64,000 nt of DNA from DATKXO01 sp035528995 (GCA_035528995.1 DATKXO010000110.1:1-64000), one strand, 5' to 3'. Shown: positions 53,200 through 63,355, numbered from the stretch's first letter. The notes: generated by a model not told the origin, from the letters alone. Made by a program: numbers and translations.

Positions 53200-54126
53200 C
53201 TACGTCGAGGCTGGCTCGGCCAGGGCTTGTTGGATGGCCTTGGCGATCATGGCGTAGACGGAGCTGGGGATCAGGTCGATCTTCAGAATCAGGGCCAGCT
53301 CTTCCACGTCGCCCTCGATCTCGCCGAGAATCCTGGCCAACACCTCCAGCTCGATGCCGGCGATCTGCGTGGCCTCGGTGCAGACGTCGGCCACCTGCTC
53401 GATGTCGGGAATCTCGCAGAGCAGCTTGGCGACCCGGTCGGCGGCGTTGATCAGCCGGGCGTACACGTCGGCCGGCTCCTTGCCGCCCAGGGTCGCGACC
53501 TGATGACAGTTGACCGCGGTACAGATGTGCTCGGGCAGTCCCCAGTGACCCAGCACCATTGCGGAGACTTCGGCGTGCGTGGCCTCGACTGCTTCGAGTT
53601 CCTCCTGGTCGGTGAACGGCCTGCCGTGCGGTATGTAGCGTGAGGCGATCGGTCCGTACTGGTCCGGGAATGCCTGGGTCAGCACGGGAATGCCGACGTC
53701 GGCCAGAAGGGCACAGACGAAGACCTCGTCGCGAACCCGTGGGATGACCACGTCGGCGAACCGGGCGCTGAGCACGGCCGTGGCCAGCGACCGTCGCCAG
53801 AAGTAGCCGCCGTCCAGGCCGGGGATCGACCGGCCGCCCATGGCCTCGATCAGGTACCGCCCCAGCACCAGCGAGCGGGTGCGCTTGGGCCCCAGCAACG
53901 TCAGGCTCTGGTGCAGCGAGGTGATCTTTCGGGCCACGCTGAACAACGCCGAGTTGACCAGCCGCAGGATCTCGCTGACCGTTCCGGGGTCCGCGGAGAG
54001 GAGCTTGGCCAGTTCGGCGTACTCGAAATCGGGATCCTGGATCACCTCGAGGAAACGCGTGACCACTTGAGGGACGGACGGCACGGCGGCCGACCGCTTC
54101 ACGGCGTCGAGCACTTTGGCGTTCAT
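53200..54126 (-). CDS. HDOD-domain signalling protein
   Basis: HDOD proteins are HD-superfamily relatives that lack the catalytic HD pair and act in signal transduction. ATG 54126 follows GGGAG, giving 308 residues. The N-terminal helical repeat shows PSVPQVVTRFLEVIQDPDFE and LLSADPGTVSEILRLVNSAL, the typical HDOD opening, then ITSLHQSLTLLGPKRTRSLV and, in the second half, VLGHWGLPEHICTAVNCHQV. A helical C-terminal extension follows (about 215-308). No fused output domain is seen. It is followed by a 173-bp gap on the same strand side before the large exported protein. Confidence 0.88.
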   Translation of the reverse strand: MNAKVLDAVKRSAAVPSVPQVVTRFLEVIQDPDFEYAELAKLLSADPGTVSEILRLVNSALFSVARKITSLHQSLTLLGPKRTRSLVLGRYLIEAMGGRSIPGLDGGYFWRRSLATAVLSARFADVVIPRVRDEVFVCALLADVGIPVLTQAFPDQYGPIASRYIPHGRPFTDQEELEAVEATHAEVSAMVLGHWGLPEHICTAVNCHQVATLGGKEPADVYARLINAADRVAKLLCEIPDIEQVADVCTEATQIAGIELEVLARILGEIEGDVEELALILKIDLIPSSVYAMIAKAIQQALAEPAST

Positions 54127-54299
54127 GGACGTCTCCCGTGACGAACACAATCCCCCGACCTGCGTTCCCCGCTTGGTGTCATCGGTGGATCGAGCCTCGC
54201 AGTGAAGCCCTTTCAGCCCACTTTGGTCCGCTAATCGTCGGCGCCGGGCTCCGGGCGGTACCGCCGCGCCGGCAGCGGGCCGGGCCCGGCCGTGCCGGC

Positions 54300-56990
54300 C
54301 TACGGTGCGGTCAGCTCGATGATGTGGCTGCGCGGGCCGTCCACCTCGCGGAGGCCCAGGCGGACCGTGCGTCCGGCCAGTGCCGTGGCGCCCTGGAAGC
54401 GGTATTCGGCCGTCAGAGTCTCCCCGGGGGCCAGTGCGGGGATGACGCGGAACTGGCGGCTTCGTCCCGGTGCGGTGGCGAAGCTGCGCAGGCTCAACGG
54501 TTCTGACGTGCGATTGGTGATGCCATGCCGCAGGACCAGACGTTCACCCTCCCAGAACGCGAAGCCCCAGACGTCCACGTTGCGAATGCCCAGTTCGAGG
54601 GTCAGGGGAATCTCCACGTGGCAGGCGGGGTCGGTCTCGAAATCGACGACGGCCACGATCCGCTTGACGCCGGCCGGCTCGGTCTGCCCGTAGCGGAAAC
54701 GCACGGGCTGCTCGAGCTGCCCACGCGGCGGCAGGCGCAGGCCGAACTGCTGGGGCCGGACTTCCCAGCCCGTGGGCGCGACCAGCGTCACCCGGCCGGT
54801 CAGCGCGTTCTTGCCCCCGTTGCTCAACCGGATGGTGTGGGTCTGCGGCAACAGGCTGTGCTCGACCTTGGCCGGCACGAGTTCGGCGGAGGCGACGAAC
54901 TCGACCAGCCACCGCCCCACCTGGTCCACGAACACCGGCTGCGGGAAGAGGCGTACCCGGCGCCGCCCGTCGCTGCCCTCGGCCAGGGGGGTGACCCGCC
55001 CGAACAGGTCAATCTGACGCCGGGCCGAGCCGAGCTGGAGTTCGTGGGTGCGCCCTTCCGGCGGCGCCGAAGGGTCCCACAGGGCCAGAACGCTCTGGTC
55101 GGCATCATAGAAGGCCAGGGCCACGACGCCGTCGGCGAGTTCGAGACTCGGTCCGGGCGTCAGGTCGCGCAGCAGATCGACAATCGTGCGGTAGACGATG
55201 AAGGTCTCATCCGGTTCGGCCACCGGCCCGTTGACCGTTTGTCTGGTGCGCCACAACTGTGGCACGAAGGCCGTGTCCACGGCGGCATGTCGGGTGCGGA
55301 TGATGCGCTCGGCGAACGTTCCCAGCCACGGGATGCGGGCATACTCCCCCGGCCGGGCGATCTCCACGTAGGCCGATACGCGGTCGTAGTTCAGTCGGCG
55401 ATGACCCTTGACGTAGGGCCCGATCCAGTCGCCGTGAATCTCTGACCCGATACGCAGGGTGATCTCCTCGGCCGGCAGGGCCTGGTCGCCGGGGGCGTTG
55501 GATACGTCGCCCGGGACGACCAGCGACACGGTGTTGACCAGGGGAATCATCTCTCGCCGCACCTGCTGCAACACGCCGGGCAGCGCCGGGTCGTTGAAGG
55601 TCTGCCGGTCTCCGTCGGCCCCGATCTGCCAGGTCCGAAACACGCTGACATAGGGAGCGACCACGGCCTCGAGGTGCGGCTGCCAACCCGCCGGATCGTC
55701 GCCCAGGATGTCCAGCAGCGTCCGGGCGTAGCGACCGGCGCTCTGGACCAGGCCGGCCGGCGGTGCCCCCAGCACCCCGGTCAGCGCCACGCGGGTCTTG
55801 ACCAGATCGTGCAACAGGCGGTCGGGATCCAGGGTTTGTGGCCCGGCGGGCTCGCCCGGGCCCGTCCGCGACCACACCGGATACTTGACCGCTCCCACCG
55901 ACAGGGCCGACAGAAAGGAGAACTCGGTCTCCGGATCAGTGCGATGATCCGCGTCGAGCACGACACCGAAAGGCCTGGCCACGCCGGCGCTCCGATTGTG
56001 TTCGGCGCTGAGGTAGGCGAACCGAAGACGTCGGGTGACGGCGACCTCCTGACCGGTCCGGATGTCCAACTGCGAGTGGTACAGCCCGGGTCCCAGATCG
56101 GTCAGTGGTACGCTGACCGGCTCGGGCCGGCCGGTGGTCTGGATGGGAATAGCCGTCTCGTGGACCAGGCGCCCGTCGGAGGACCAGACGCTGAATGTGG
56201 CCGAGAGGCCCACGGCATCGTTGTCGGCCACGGTGATCTTCAGCACCGCCGGGTCGGGCTCGACGAAAAGGTTCGACGGATTCGAGGTGGCCAGCACGGC
56301 CCGCGGCAGCCGGTAGAGGGCGATGTCGTCGAACCAGGCGCCGGCGTCGAGGTCCTGCGGCTCGATGTGGCGGTGCGGTCGAGGCGTGTGGTCCCACACC
56401 TCGCGTTGCACCACCCAGGCGGTCAGCCCGATGGTTCTGGCCTGCGGCGGGCCGGCCGGCAGGTGGATCTCCACACGCTGCCATTCCTGGTCCGAATCCG
56501 CCCGCCCCGTGTCGCCCACCAGTCGGCCGAACTCCTGCGTGCCCGCGATGGGCAGGCCCCGGTGGTCCAGATAGTATGCGCTGAGGCAAGCCCGGGCCTG
56601 GGCCAGGTGGTCGGGACGGATCCAGCCGACGATCAGGTACTCGCTGTTGGGTCGCACCTGGGTGGCCGGTCCGCGATACCACAGAGCCACGTTCCGGCCA
56701 TTGGTGCTCAGGTGCAGGGACGGCGGTGCCGTACGGCCGAAGTTCTCGTCGAACCGCCCGTCGGCGAAATGCGGGAAGAGCTTCCCTTCCAGCCGGTCCC
56801 AGTGCATGGGCGCCGGTTCGTAGTTGCCCAGACTCCGCTCGTCGAAGTCGAAACGGTGCACCACGCGGCGCAGTTGCAGCGACCGATCGGCGTCATCGGG
56901 CGACTGAGCGGCGCAAAGGTGCGCTCCGCAGGCCAGCCACGCCGCAAACGCGGCCGTGCAAGCCGGTAGAGCCCGGAAGCGCAGACCCAT
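54300..56990 (-). CDS. Large exported multidomain protein, possible degenerate glycosidase
   Basis: ATG 56990 gives a signal peptide (ALPACTAAFAAWLACGAHLC). The 896-residue protein appears as a CBM4/9-like jelly-roll (about 40-220, SLHLSTNGRNVALWYRGPAT and WQRVEIHLPAG), an Ig-like domain (about 225-320), and a central alpha/beta region (about 330-620). The centre has FGVVLDADHR, VGAVKYPVWS and FRTWQIGADGD, resembling the TIM barrel of clan-A glycosidases where WxIGNE carries the acid/base Glu. C-terminal beta domains end the protein, with TGWEVRPQQFGLRLPPRGQL of the NEW3 type. The Asn-Glu pair is not preserved, so activity is doubtful. The start is less certain: no strong ribosome-binding site is visible. 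Confidence 0.65.
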   Translation of the reverse strand: MGLRFRALPACTAAFAAWLACGAHLCAAQSPDDADRSLQLRRVVHRFDFDERSLGNYEPAPMHWDRLEGKLFPHFADGRFDENFGRTAPPSLHLSTNGRNVALWYRGPATQVRPNSEYLIVGWIRPDHLAQARACLSAYYLDHRGLPIAGTQEFGRLVGDTGRADSDQEWQRVEIHLPAGPPQARTIGLTAWVVQREVWDHTPRPHRHIEPQDLDAGAWFDDIALYRLPRAVLATSNPSNLFVEPDPAVLKITVADNDAVGLSATFSVWSSDGRLVHETAIPIQTTGRPEPVSVPLTDLGPGLYHSQLDIRTGQEVAVTRRLRFAYLSAEHNRSAGVARPFGVVLDADHRTDPETEFSFLSALSVGAVKYPVWSRTGPGEPAGPQTLDPDRLLHDLVKTRVALTGVLGAPPAGLVQSAGRYARTLLDILGDDPAGWQPHLEAVVAPYVSVFRTWQIGADGDRQTFNDPALPGVLQQVRREMIPLVNTVSLVVPGDVSNAPGDQALPAEEITLRIGSEIHGDWIGPYVKGHRRLNYDRVSAYVEIARPGEYARIPWLGTFAERIIRTRHAAVDTAFVPQLWRTRQTVNGPVAEPDETFIVYRTIVDLLRDLTPGPSLELADGVVALAFYDADQSVLALWDPSAPPEGRTHELQLGSARRQIDLFGRVTPLAEGSDGRRRVRLFPQPVFVDQVGRWLVEFVASAELVPAKVEHSLLPQTHTIRLSNGGKNALTGRVTLVAPTGWEVRPQQFGLRLPPRGQLEQPVRFRYGQTEPAGVKRIVAVVDFETDPACHVEIPLTLELGIRNVDVWGFAFWEGERLVLRHGITNRTSEPLSLRSFATAPGRSRQFRVIPALAPGETLTAEYRFQGATALAGRTVRLGLREVDGPRSHIIELTAP

Positions 56991-57108
56991 AGCGCGCCAT
57001 GTTCGTCCGCACGGTGCCATTATCGGTGTTATCGGCGGACGGCGCTCCCGGATGGAGTGGGGCCTCGATTGTTGCCCGTCCGGTAACCGCGTACACTCCA
57101 CGACTATC

Positions 57109-58770
57109 ATGAACAATCTGTACGATACGCGGCGATACCTGACGAACTTCGAAGTTTCACGGGTGGGGCACCTGCTCACCGACGTGCTCGTCGTCGGTGG
57201 CGGCGTCGGCGGTGCCCGGGCCGCCATCGAGTCCGCCGCCTACGGCGACGTGATCCTCATCGCCAAACAGGGGGCCGAAGACTCGAACACCCTGAGGGCC
57301 CAGGGCGGGATCGCCGTCTGCGACGCTCCGGGCGATTCCTGGCAGCAGCATCTCGAAGACACGGTGCGGGTTGGCTGCGGGCTGGTATCGCCCAGGGCCG
57401 CCGAGACGATGGTCCGCGCAGGCCCCGCCCGAGCCAAGGAACTCGTGGACTGGGGGGCGCAGTTCGACAAGGCCGGCGGGAGTTGGGCCCGGACCCGCGA
57501 GGGCGGACACGGCGTCTCTCGCATCCTCCGGGCCCAGGGCGATTCCACCGGACGCGAGATCGGCCGTGTGTTGCTCGGCAAGCTCCGCAGCCTCTCCAAC
57601 GTCCGCTTCTTCGAGCAATGCTTCCTGATCGACCTCATCACGGTGGACGGACGATGCGTGGGGGCGGTGACCCATCACCAGCGCTACGGGCACCAGATGA
57701 TCTGGGCCAGGCAGACCATCCTGGCCAGCGGCGGCTGCGGGCAGATCTTCCGGGAATCGACCAACTCGCCCATCGCCACGGGTGACGGGCTGGCCGCCGC
57801 CTATCGTGCCGGGGCCATGCTGGCCGACGTGGAGATGGTCCAGTTCCACCCCACGACGTTGTACATCGCCGGCTCCACCCGGGCGCTGATCTCCGAAGCG
57901 GCCCGGGGCGAGGGAGCCTACCTGGTGGACCGTGACGGGCATCGGTTCATGCTCGAGTACCATCCCGACGGCGAACTCGCCCCCCGCGACGTGGTCAGCC
58001 GGGCCATCCGCGACCGGCTGCTCCAGACCGGCGGCACAAGCGTCTATCTGGACGTGCGGCACATCGGCCGTCAGCGCTTCGGCGAACGCTTCCCTTTCAT
58101 CACCCGCCAGTGCGCGGAGTTCGGGATCGACGTCGGCAGCGACCTGATCCCGGTGAATCCCGGGGCCCACTACATGATCGGGGGGGTGGCGACCGACCTG
58201 GAAGCCCGGACGAACGTCCCGGGCCTGTTCGCCTGCGGCGAGGCGGCTTGCACCGGCGTGCATGGCGCCAACCGCCTGGCCAGCAACTCTTTGCTCGAAG
58301 GGCTGGTCTTCGGTGCCATCGCGGGCCGGACGGCCGGGCGGTCACTGGACATCGGCCCCCAGATCGGCCCTTCCAGCGGCGTCCGGAGTCAGAATCCGCC
58401 TTCACCCCGGACGACCCTGGACCTGGTGGACGTGCGGAACTCGCTTCGCAGCGTGATGTGGCGGAACGCGGGTATCGCCCGCAGCGGCGACCGCCTGCGC
58501 GAGACCGTCGAGATCATCGACTTCTGGGGTCGCTTCGTGCTGGACAAGACCTTCGACGACGCCGCAGGCTGGGAGACGCAGAACAAGTTGTCGCTGGCTC
58601 GGTTGATGGCCCAGGCCGCCGAGCTGCGTACCGAGTCGCTGGGCGTGCATTACCGGGTGGACGCTCCGCCGGACGCGGGCCAGGTGCCGCCAACGCATCT
58701 GACCGTCACCCGCTCCGACGACGGGCCGGTGTTCGAGCGCTGCCCCGTCGAGCTGTCACCGGCCGAGTGA
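57109..58770 (+). CDS. nadB: L-aspartate oxidase
   Basis: NadB oxidises L-aspartate to iminoaspartate, the first step of bacterial NAD synthesis. The 553-residue flavoprotein has the FAD fold VLVVGGGVGGARAAIESAA (about 27-45), the SNTLRAQGGIAV loop, VEMVQFHPTTLYIAG, the active-site Arg region LAPRDVVSRAI, PGAHYMIGGVATD and GLFACGEAACTGVHGANRLA. A helical C-terminal domain follows. Distinction from succinate dehydrogenase flavoprotein rests on the absence of the SdhA His-flavin segment and on the single-gene context. ATG 57109 is chosen as the start nearest the conserved fold. nadA and nadC are not in the window. Confidence 0.9.
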   Translation: MNNLYDTRRYLTNFEVSRVGHLLTDVLVVGGGVGGARAAIESAAYGDVILIAKQGAEDSNTLRAQGGIAVCDAPGDSWQQHLEDTVRVGCGLVSPRAAETMVRAGPARAKELVDWGAQFDKAGGSWARTREGGHGVSRILRAQGDSTGREIGRVLLGKLRSLSNVRFFEQCFLIDLITVDGRCVGAVTHHQRYGHQMIWARQTILASGGCGQIFRESTNSPIATGDGLAAAYRAGAMLADVEMVQFHPTTLYIAGSTRALISEAARGEGAYLVDRDGHRFMLEYHPDGELAPRDVVSRAIRDRLLQTGGTSVYLDVRHIGRQRFGERFPFITRQCAEFGIDVGSDLIPVNPGAHYMIGGVATDLEARTNVPGLFACGEAACTGVHGANRLASNSLLEGLVFGAIAGRTAGRSLDIGPQIGPSSGVRSQNPPSPRTTLDLVDVRNSLRSVMWRNAGIARSGDRLRETVEIIDFWGRFVLDKTFDDAAGWETQNKLSLARLMAQAAELRTESLGVHYRVDAPPDAGQVPPTHLTVTRSDDGPVFERCPVELSPAE

Positions 58771-58779
58771 CCCGGGTTG

Positions 58780-61700
58780 CTACGGACTGTCGAACAGAAT
58801 CCCGAACGTGGCCACGTCGGCCAGGTCGAGGTCCTCGTCTTCGTCTGCGTCGAAGGCGCTGAGGCAGTCTTCGGGGCAGCGCGGCGGCGTGGCCGTCACC
58901 GGGGCCTGTGGGCCGCCCAGGCAGTCGTACAGCGCGGCGAAGTCGGTCAGGTCCACGTGGCCGTTGTCGTCGATGTCTCCCGGCGAGGTTCCCGAGCAGG
59001 AGAACCGCGTCACCCGAAAGTCGTCGATCGCCGCTTCGACCAGTGATCCGCCACCCCGGTCCTCGGCCACGAAGCGCACCTTCAGTTGGTCCGACAGCGG
59101 GACACGATCCGAGACGACGAACTCGTGGTAATGCCATCCGCCGCCGGCCTCGGGGCCCGTGGGGCCGATCGTTTCGACCTCCTCCCATGTAGCACCGTCG
59201 TTGTTGGAGACCGAAACGACGAACTTGTCTTCGGCGGGGTTGGGGCCTTTATCGTTGCTGAACCAGCGCCAGTACGAAACCAGGGCCTCGCCGCACGTCA
59301 CGGCAAACCTCGGCGAGGTCAGCGTCGTCTTGCCGTCGTCCACGTCGTAGTCACCGCTGCCGCTGCCCGCACGCCCGTCGGTCACCCGGCATAGGACTCC
59401 TGGAACGGGTGTGTGGTCGTCTTCGGGCTGGGCCAGTGTGCCTTCGGGGTCGGCCCGTTCCCAGATGCCCTTGGTGGCGTCATCGTCAATGTCGCCGACG
59501 GTCCAGCCGGTCTCGGTCTCCATCGGGTCCGCGAACAGAACCGTGCTGGAGACCAGCGCCGTCGCTTCGTAGGCGAACGTCGGGGCCGACGGCGGATCCA
59601 AAACGGTGCCGAAGGCGACCTCATCTGCACTGAGGTAGTATTCGTACCGGCTCAGGCACGGTGCGCCCGGCAGCGTGGCCTCGTAGGTGCCCAGCCCCGT
59701 CGTGCTCAGATCGACGCTGACGAACGGGGCAGCGTCGATCGAGTAGTGAAGCTGAGCGCTTCCGGGCACCGGCTCCGCCGCACCGAGCCCCTGAATCTGA
59801 ACGGGGAACGTCGTGTCGGTCAGCGGCGGCACCATCTGCGGCCGACCGTCGGGGTAGCTGATCAGCAGCATGTCGGGCACATTGAAGTCCTCGTCCACGC
59901 CGCCGGCGCCGGTTCCGGGGGACGTGGCTCCCAAGCCCATGCCCCGCTTGGCGAACGCGCCCCAGAGAATGTCCAGGTTCACCGCGCCGTTGTTGACCAT
60001 GTCCGCCTGAAGGAGCGCGTCGCGGGCCTGCAGGAAGTTGGGATTCACCACGCAGAGCTTCATCCCGTCGACCACGAGCTGCAGCATGATCTGGTTGCCC
60101 GCGAATCCGTAGCGGTCCATCAGGTTGGCCCGGCACTCCATCAGGGCCGCGCACCAGATCTCACCGGCGTTGTGCGGCTCGTCGGCCGTGTTGTCCACGT
60201 GGGGGTTCCGCGGGACCTCGGGCGGGTAGGCCTGTTGCGCGGGGTCGATGTCCTTGAAGGTCTGCGGGCACTTGTCCAGGTCGGTGCAGTACGGGAAGCG
60301 GCGAAGCCCGAAGTAGTAGTTGTCCACGTACTCCGGCCACCGCTGGTAGGCGACGAACGCGGCGAAAGGATAAGGCCCGTGTGGATCGTCGCCCGGTTCG
60401 GCGTTGAGGGCGATGGCCATGAAGTCGCTCCAGCCCTCAGCCAGAGCGGCCGGCTGCTGGCCCGCCGGACCACCCAGCAGCCGGATGGACAGGCCGTGCG
60501 TGAGTTCGTGAAACACCAGATCGGCGTCGAAGGCGCTGTCCCGGCCCGGATCGGGGTTGGTGAAGACATACATCTGCAAGCGGGCCGCGCTGCCGTCGGC
60601 CGCGCCGGTGCTGAAGTTGGCCGAGCTGGTGCCGCCGCCGTCCTGGGCATCCGCCTGGATGCGATCGCCGCCCACACCGCCCAGGCCGAAGTTGTCGAGC
60701 TGGAAGTTGCCGGCCGCCTCGTCGAAGCCCAACTCGTACAGGCGATCGTGGTACACGTTGCACAGGTAGAACAACTGGGTGACGGACGCGTTCGGGAAGG
60801 CGGGCGGGTCATGGATCTGGTGATCGGAGGGGAAGTCGAACGTCCGCCAGGGGTCGCCTTGCGGTCTGGGCACGTCCGGCTGGTCGTTGTTGTCCCAGTC
60901 CGTGTGGGCATCGACGTTGTTGCCCTGAGTCTCGTTGACGCCGTCGCCGATCCAGCCGGACGGGCTGAGCGGTGCGATCTCGGCGGCCGGTACGGCCTGC
61001 AGGACGCTCGAATCGAACGGGAATTGAAAGCCGTCCGGCGTGGTCGTGCCGGGTGATCCCGGCGCCGGACTGTCCGAGGGATAGACCCGGTAGCTTGCAT
61101 CCTGGTTGGTCACCGAGTGCAGCCGGTCTTGCCGCCACAGCAGCGTTCCGTCAACCGCGTCAACGATGACCTCGTACACGTGCCCTGCGCCGCTCACCGG
61201 AAGGACGGCCTGCCAGGCGGGGCGCAGGTTCGTCCGGTTCAGCGGGAAGTAGACGGGCCGCAGTTCGACTTCCCCGGCGAAACCCTCCGGTCGCTCAAAG
61301 CGCCATGGATCGTCGGGCTGGATGGGTCGCTCGACCGCCTGCGGGTCAACGGATATCGTGATCCCCGCGCCGGATGCGGCCGCACGGACGGCCTCGATCG
61401 GCGAGAGGGCAAAGTCCGACACGGCAAAGTCGTCCGCGGGCCGATCCAACACCGTGCTGCCTATGCTGACGATCTCGCCCCATGGCGTCACGCCGGTCCG
61501 CAACACCGCGCCGAAAACACCGAGCCCCTTGTGCCGCTGCTGGAAGGTCAGATGGCGGACCCCGTTGTGCCGCGTGACGAAATCTCGTGACAGACGCGTG
61601 TCACTCAGCTCGGCCGCGTCAAACCCGAAGAGGTCGCGGTGCTCCGCGATGTAATCCGTGACGATTGCAATCGCGTCCACGGCGCCGGCGTTACGCCGAC

Positions 61701-62043
61701 CGGTCAGGAATCGCGCCGTCGAGCCGACGTAGGCCGGCGTGCCGAGGAACTCGTGCCGGTCTGCGCGGGCGTGCGGCGGCAACGCACCCGGCCGCCCGGC
61801 AATGCGTCTGGGGACCTTCGGGGCGTCACGCCGGATGTCGTAGTCGGGTAGACCCCGGCCAGCGCTGTCCCAGCGATTGTCTGCCGGGTCGCAGGCCTGT
61901 GCTCCAGGTCGCGGCGGCTCCTCCGCGCTGGAGACCGACACGCCCACCGACAGCACGATCAGCGCAGATCGCCACAGTGCGCCCCGTGCTCTCCGACGGG
62001 CGGATTGCACGCCGTTCCCGGCGATTGCGTCTTGCCGGCACAT
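58780..62043 (-). CDS. Secreted M36-type (fungalysin-like) metalloprotease with dockerin-like tail
   Basis: The protein of 1087 residues carries an N-terminal signal (LWRSALIVLSVGVSVSSAEE) and a propeptide-like region with FTP/PepSY-type strands (LTFQQRHKGLGVFGAVLRTG). The catalytic domain has LVFHELTHGLSIRLLGG, with HELTH at about residue 512, and the third ligand Glu in ALAEGWSDFMAIALN, as in M36 fungalysins. After it come Ig-like and jelly-roll domains (GSGDYDVDDGKTTLTSPRFA), then a dockerin-like end: GDIDDNGHVDLTDFAALYDC, a cysteine linker, and DADEDEDLDLADVATF. It is convergent with nadB with only 9 bp between stops. The likely role is extracellular protein degradation. Confidence 0.88.
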   Translation of the reverse strand: MCRQDAIAGNGVQSARRRARGALWRSALIVLSVGVSVSSAEEPPRPGAQACDPADNRWDSAGRGLPDYDIRRDAPKVPRRIAGRPGALPPHARADRHEFLGTPAYVGSTARFLTGRRNAGAVDAIAIVTDYIAEHRDLFGFDAAELSDTRLSRDFVTRHNGVRHLTFQQRHKGLGVFGAVLRTGVTPWGEIVSIGSTVLDRPADDFAVSDFALSPIEAVRAAASGAGITISVDPQAVERPIQPDDPWRFERPEGFAGEVELRPVYFPLNRTNLRPAWQAVLPVSGAGHVYEVIVDAVDGTLLWRQDRLHSVTNQDASYRVYPSDSPAPGSPGTTTPDGFQFPFDSSVLQAVPAAEIAPLSPSGWIGDGVNETQGNNVDAHTDWDNNDQPDVPRPQGDPWRTFDFPSDHQIHDPPAFPNASVTQLFYLCNVYHDRLYELGFDEAAGNFQLDNFGLGGVGGDRIQADAQDGGGTSSANFSTGAADGSAARLQMYVFTNPDPGRDSAFDADLVFHELTHGLSIRLLGGPAGQQPAALAEGWSDFMAIALNAEPGDDPHGPYPFAAFVAYQRWPEYVDNYYFGLRRFPYCTDLDKCPQTFKDIDPAQQAYPPEVPRNPHVDNTADEPHNAGEIWCAALMECRANLMDRYGFAGNQIMLQLVVDGMKLCVVNPNFLQARDALLQADMVNNGAVNLDILWGAFAKRGMGLGATSPGTGAGGVDEDFNVPDMLLISYPDGRPQMVPPLTDTTFPVQIQGLGAAEPVPGSAQLHYSIDAAPFVSVDLSTTGLGTYEATLPGAPCLSRYEYYLSADEVAFGTVLDPPSAPTFAYEATALVSSTVLFADPMETETGWTVGDIDDDATKGIWERADPEGTLAQPEDDHTPVPGVLCRVTDGRAGSGSGDYDVDDGKTTLTSPRFAVTCGEALVSYWRWFSNDKGPNPAEDKFVVSVSNNDGATWEEVETIGPTGPEAGGGWHYHEFVVSDRVPLSDQLKVRFVAEDRGGGSLVEAAIDDFRVTRFSCSGTSPGDIDDNGHVDLTDFAALYDCLGGPQAPVTATPPRCPEDCLSAFDADEDEDLDLADVATFGILFDSP

Positions 62044-62225
62044 GGCCCGACCGCTCTGCGGCTCGACGTCGGCGAAACGCCGACTCCGAGCCCTTCGCCT
62101 CGCTCAAGCGAACGTTAAAGAACATGTCGGCCGTACGTCCTGTCAGCAGAAAGCGTGCGATGCCGCGCACTCGCAGCCCGCTGAACCCGACCTACAGGGC
62201 GTATCATTCGGCCAGTGGGCGCATG

Positions 62226-63161
62226 CTAATCCGGCCCCTGCCCGGATTCAAGCGGCAAAAGGCCGACGGCCCGGCGGTACGCGCGGTATTCGGCCAGGGC
62301 GCCCAGGTCGATGTCGGCCCGGACGGCGCCGGTCTGACCGTCCGGCAGGACGCGTTGGATGCGGTCGATGTGCGGCCGGTGCCCGGGGTCGCAGATCGAC
62401 CCCGCCCCGCAGGTGTAGTACGTGCGGCGACATCGGTGAGCCGGTTGCGATGCGTCGTCCCGGGCCAGGAAGGTCTCGTTGTGCCGTCCCTCCGCCCAGT
62501 CGCTGACCACGACCGCCAGGGCGCTTTCCATCGCCCGCGTCAGGGCCAGACTCAGCCACAGCGTGTGGGCGTAGGGAATGTGTCGGTCAGAGGGGACGGC
62601 CGTCATGGCCGGCACGCAGAGCACGTCCACGGCGCCGACCAGCTCGCGGGCCAGCTCCGGCCGCCACAGATCGCCACAGATCAGCACGCCGACGCGCACG
62701 CCGTCGAGCTCGAATATCCCCGGTCCCTGGCCGGACGAGCGGCGGTCGGCCTCGAGCGAGAACAGTGTCCGCTTGTCGTACCGACCGACTTCCCGGCCTT
62801 GCCGATCGATCACGAAGCAGGAGTTCCGCGGCCGGCCCGGCGGCATGGGTTGCTCGACGCTGCCTCCGATCACGTTGACCTCGCAGGCCCGGGCCAGGTG
62901 GCCCAGAAACTGCCGAACGCCGGCGGCGTGGTCGGCCACCGGGTCACCGGCCCGACTGCCGACCCCGAGGGGCACCGGGGCGAAGGCTTCCGGCAGCACG
63001 ACGAGATCGAGCGGCGCGTTGGCCACCAGACCCTCGACTACCCGGCGCAGCATCAGCATGTTGGCTGTGGCGGCCTGCGCCCCGCCCGCGCCGCCCTCCG
63101 GTTTGAGCTCGGGCTGCAGGGCGGCGATTCGTACGTGGCGGGGTCCGGGTTGGGCAGGCAC
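62226..63161 (-). CDS. Carbon-nitrogen hydrolase (nitrilase superfamily)
   Basis: The 311-residue protein shows the nitrilase catalytic triad: Glu in LVVLPEAFAP (about residue 58), Lys in VGRYDKRTLFS (about 130) and Cys in VGVLICGDLWRPE (about 162). Superfamily members hydrolyse amides, carbamoyls or nitriles. The YDKRTLF form and ICGDLW elbow are closest to amidase or carbamoylase-like branches, but a substrate cannot be named. GTG at 63161 is the start nearest the first conserved strand (VRIAALQPE). It is divergent from the thioredoxin-like gene, with a gap of 194 bp. Confidence 0.85.
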   Translation of the reverse strand: MPAQPGPRHVRIAALQPELKPEGGAGGAQAATANMLMLRRVVEGLVANAPLDLVVLPEAFAPVPLGVGSRAGDPVADHAAGVRQFLGHLARACEVNVIGGSVEQPMPPGRPRNSCFVIDRQGREVGRYDKRTLFSLEADRRSSGQGPGIFELDGVRVGVLICGDLWRPELARELVGAVDVLCVPAMTAVPSDRHIPYAHTLWLSLALTRAMESALAVVVSDWAEGRHNETFLARDDASQPAHRCRRTYYTCGAGSICDPGHRPHIDRIQRVLPDGQTGAVRADIDLGALAEYRAYRRAVGLLPLESGQGPD

Positions 63162-63355
63162 GGGCGGTCGCCCCCCTTCCGTGCTGGGGCAGGTCGGGAA
63201 ATCCTGCTACAATTCCGGATTATGGCTGCCTCGGGGCCGGCAGGTCAAACGGGAAAGCGCTCCAGAACGGTGGCTGACGCTCGCCCGAGGGTGCCTGGCG
63301 ACGACGATCGGCAGGATCGGGAATTCGCCGACCGAGTAGACGATTGTACAGGGTG

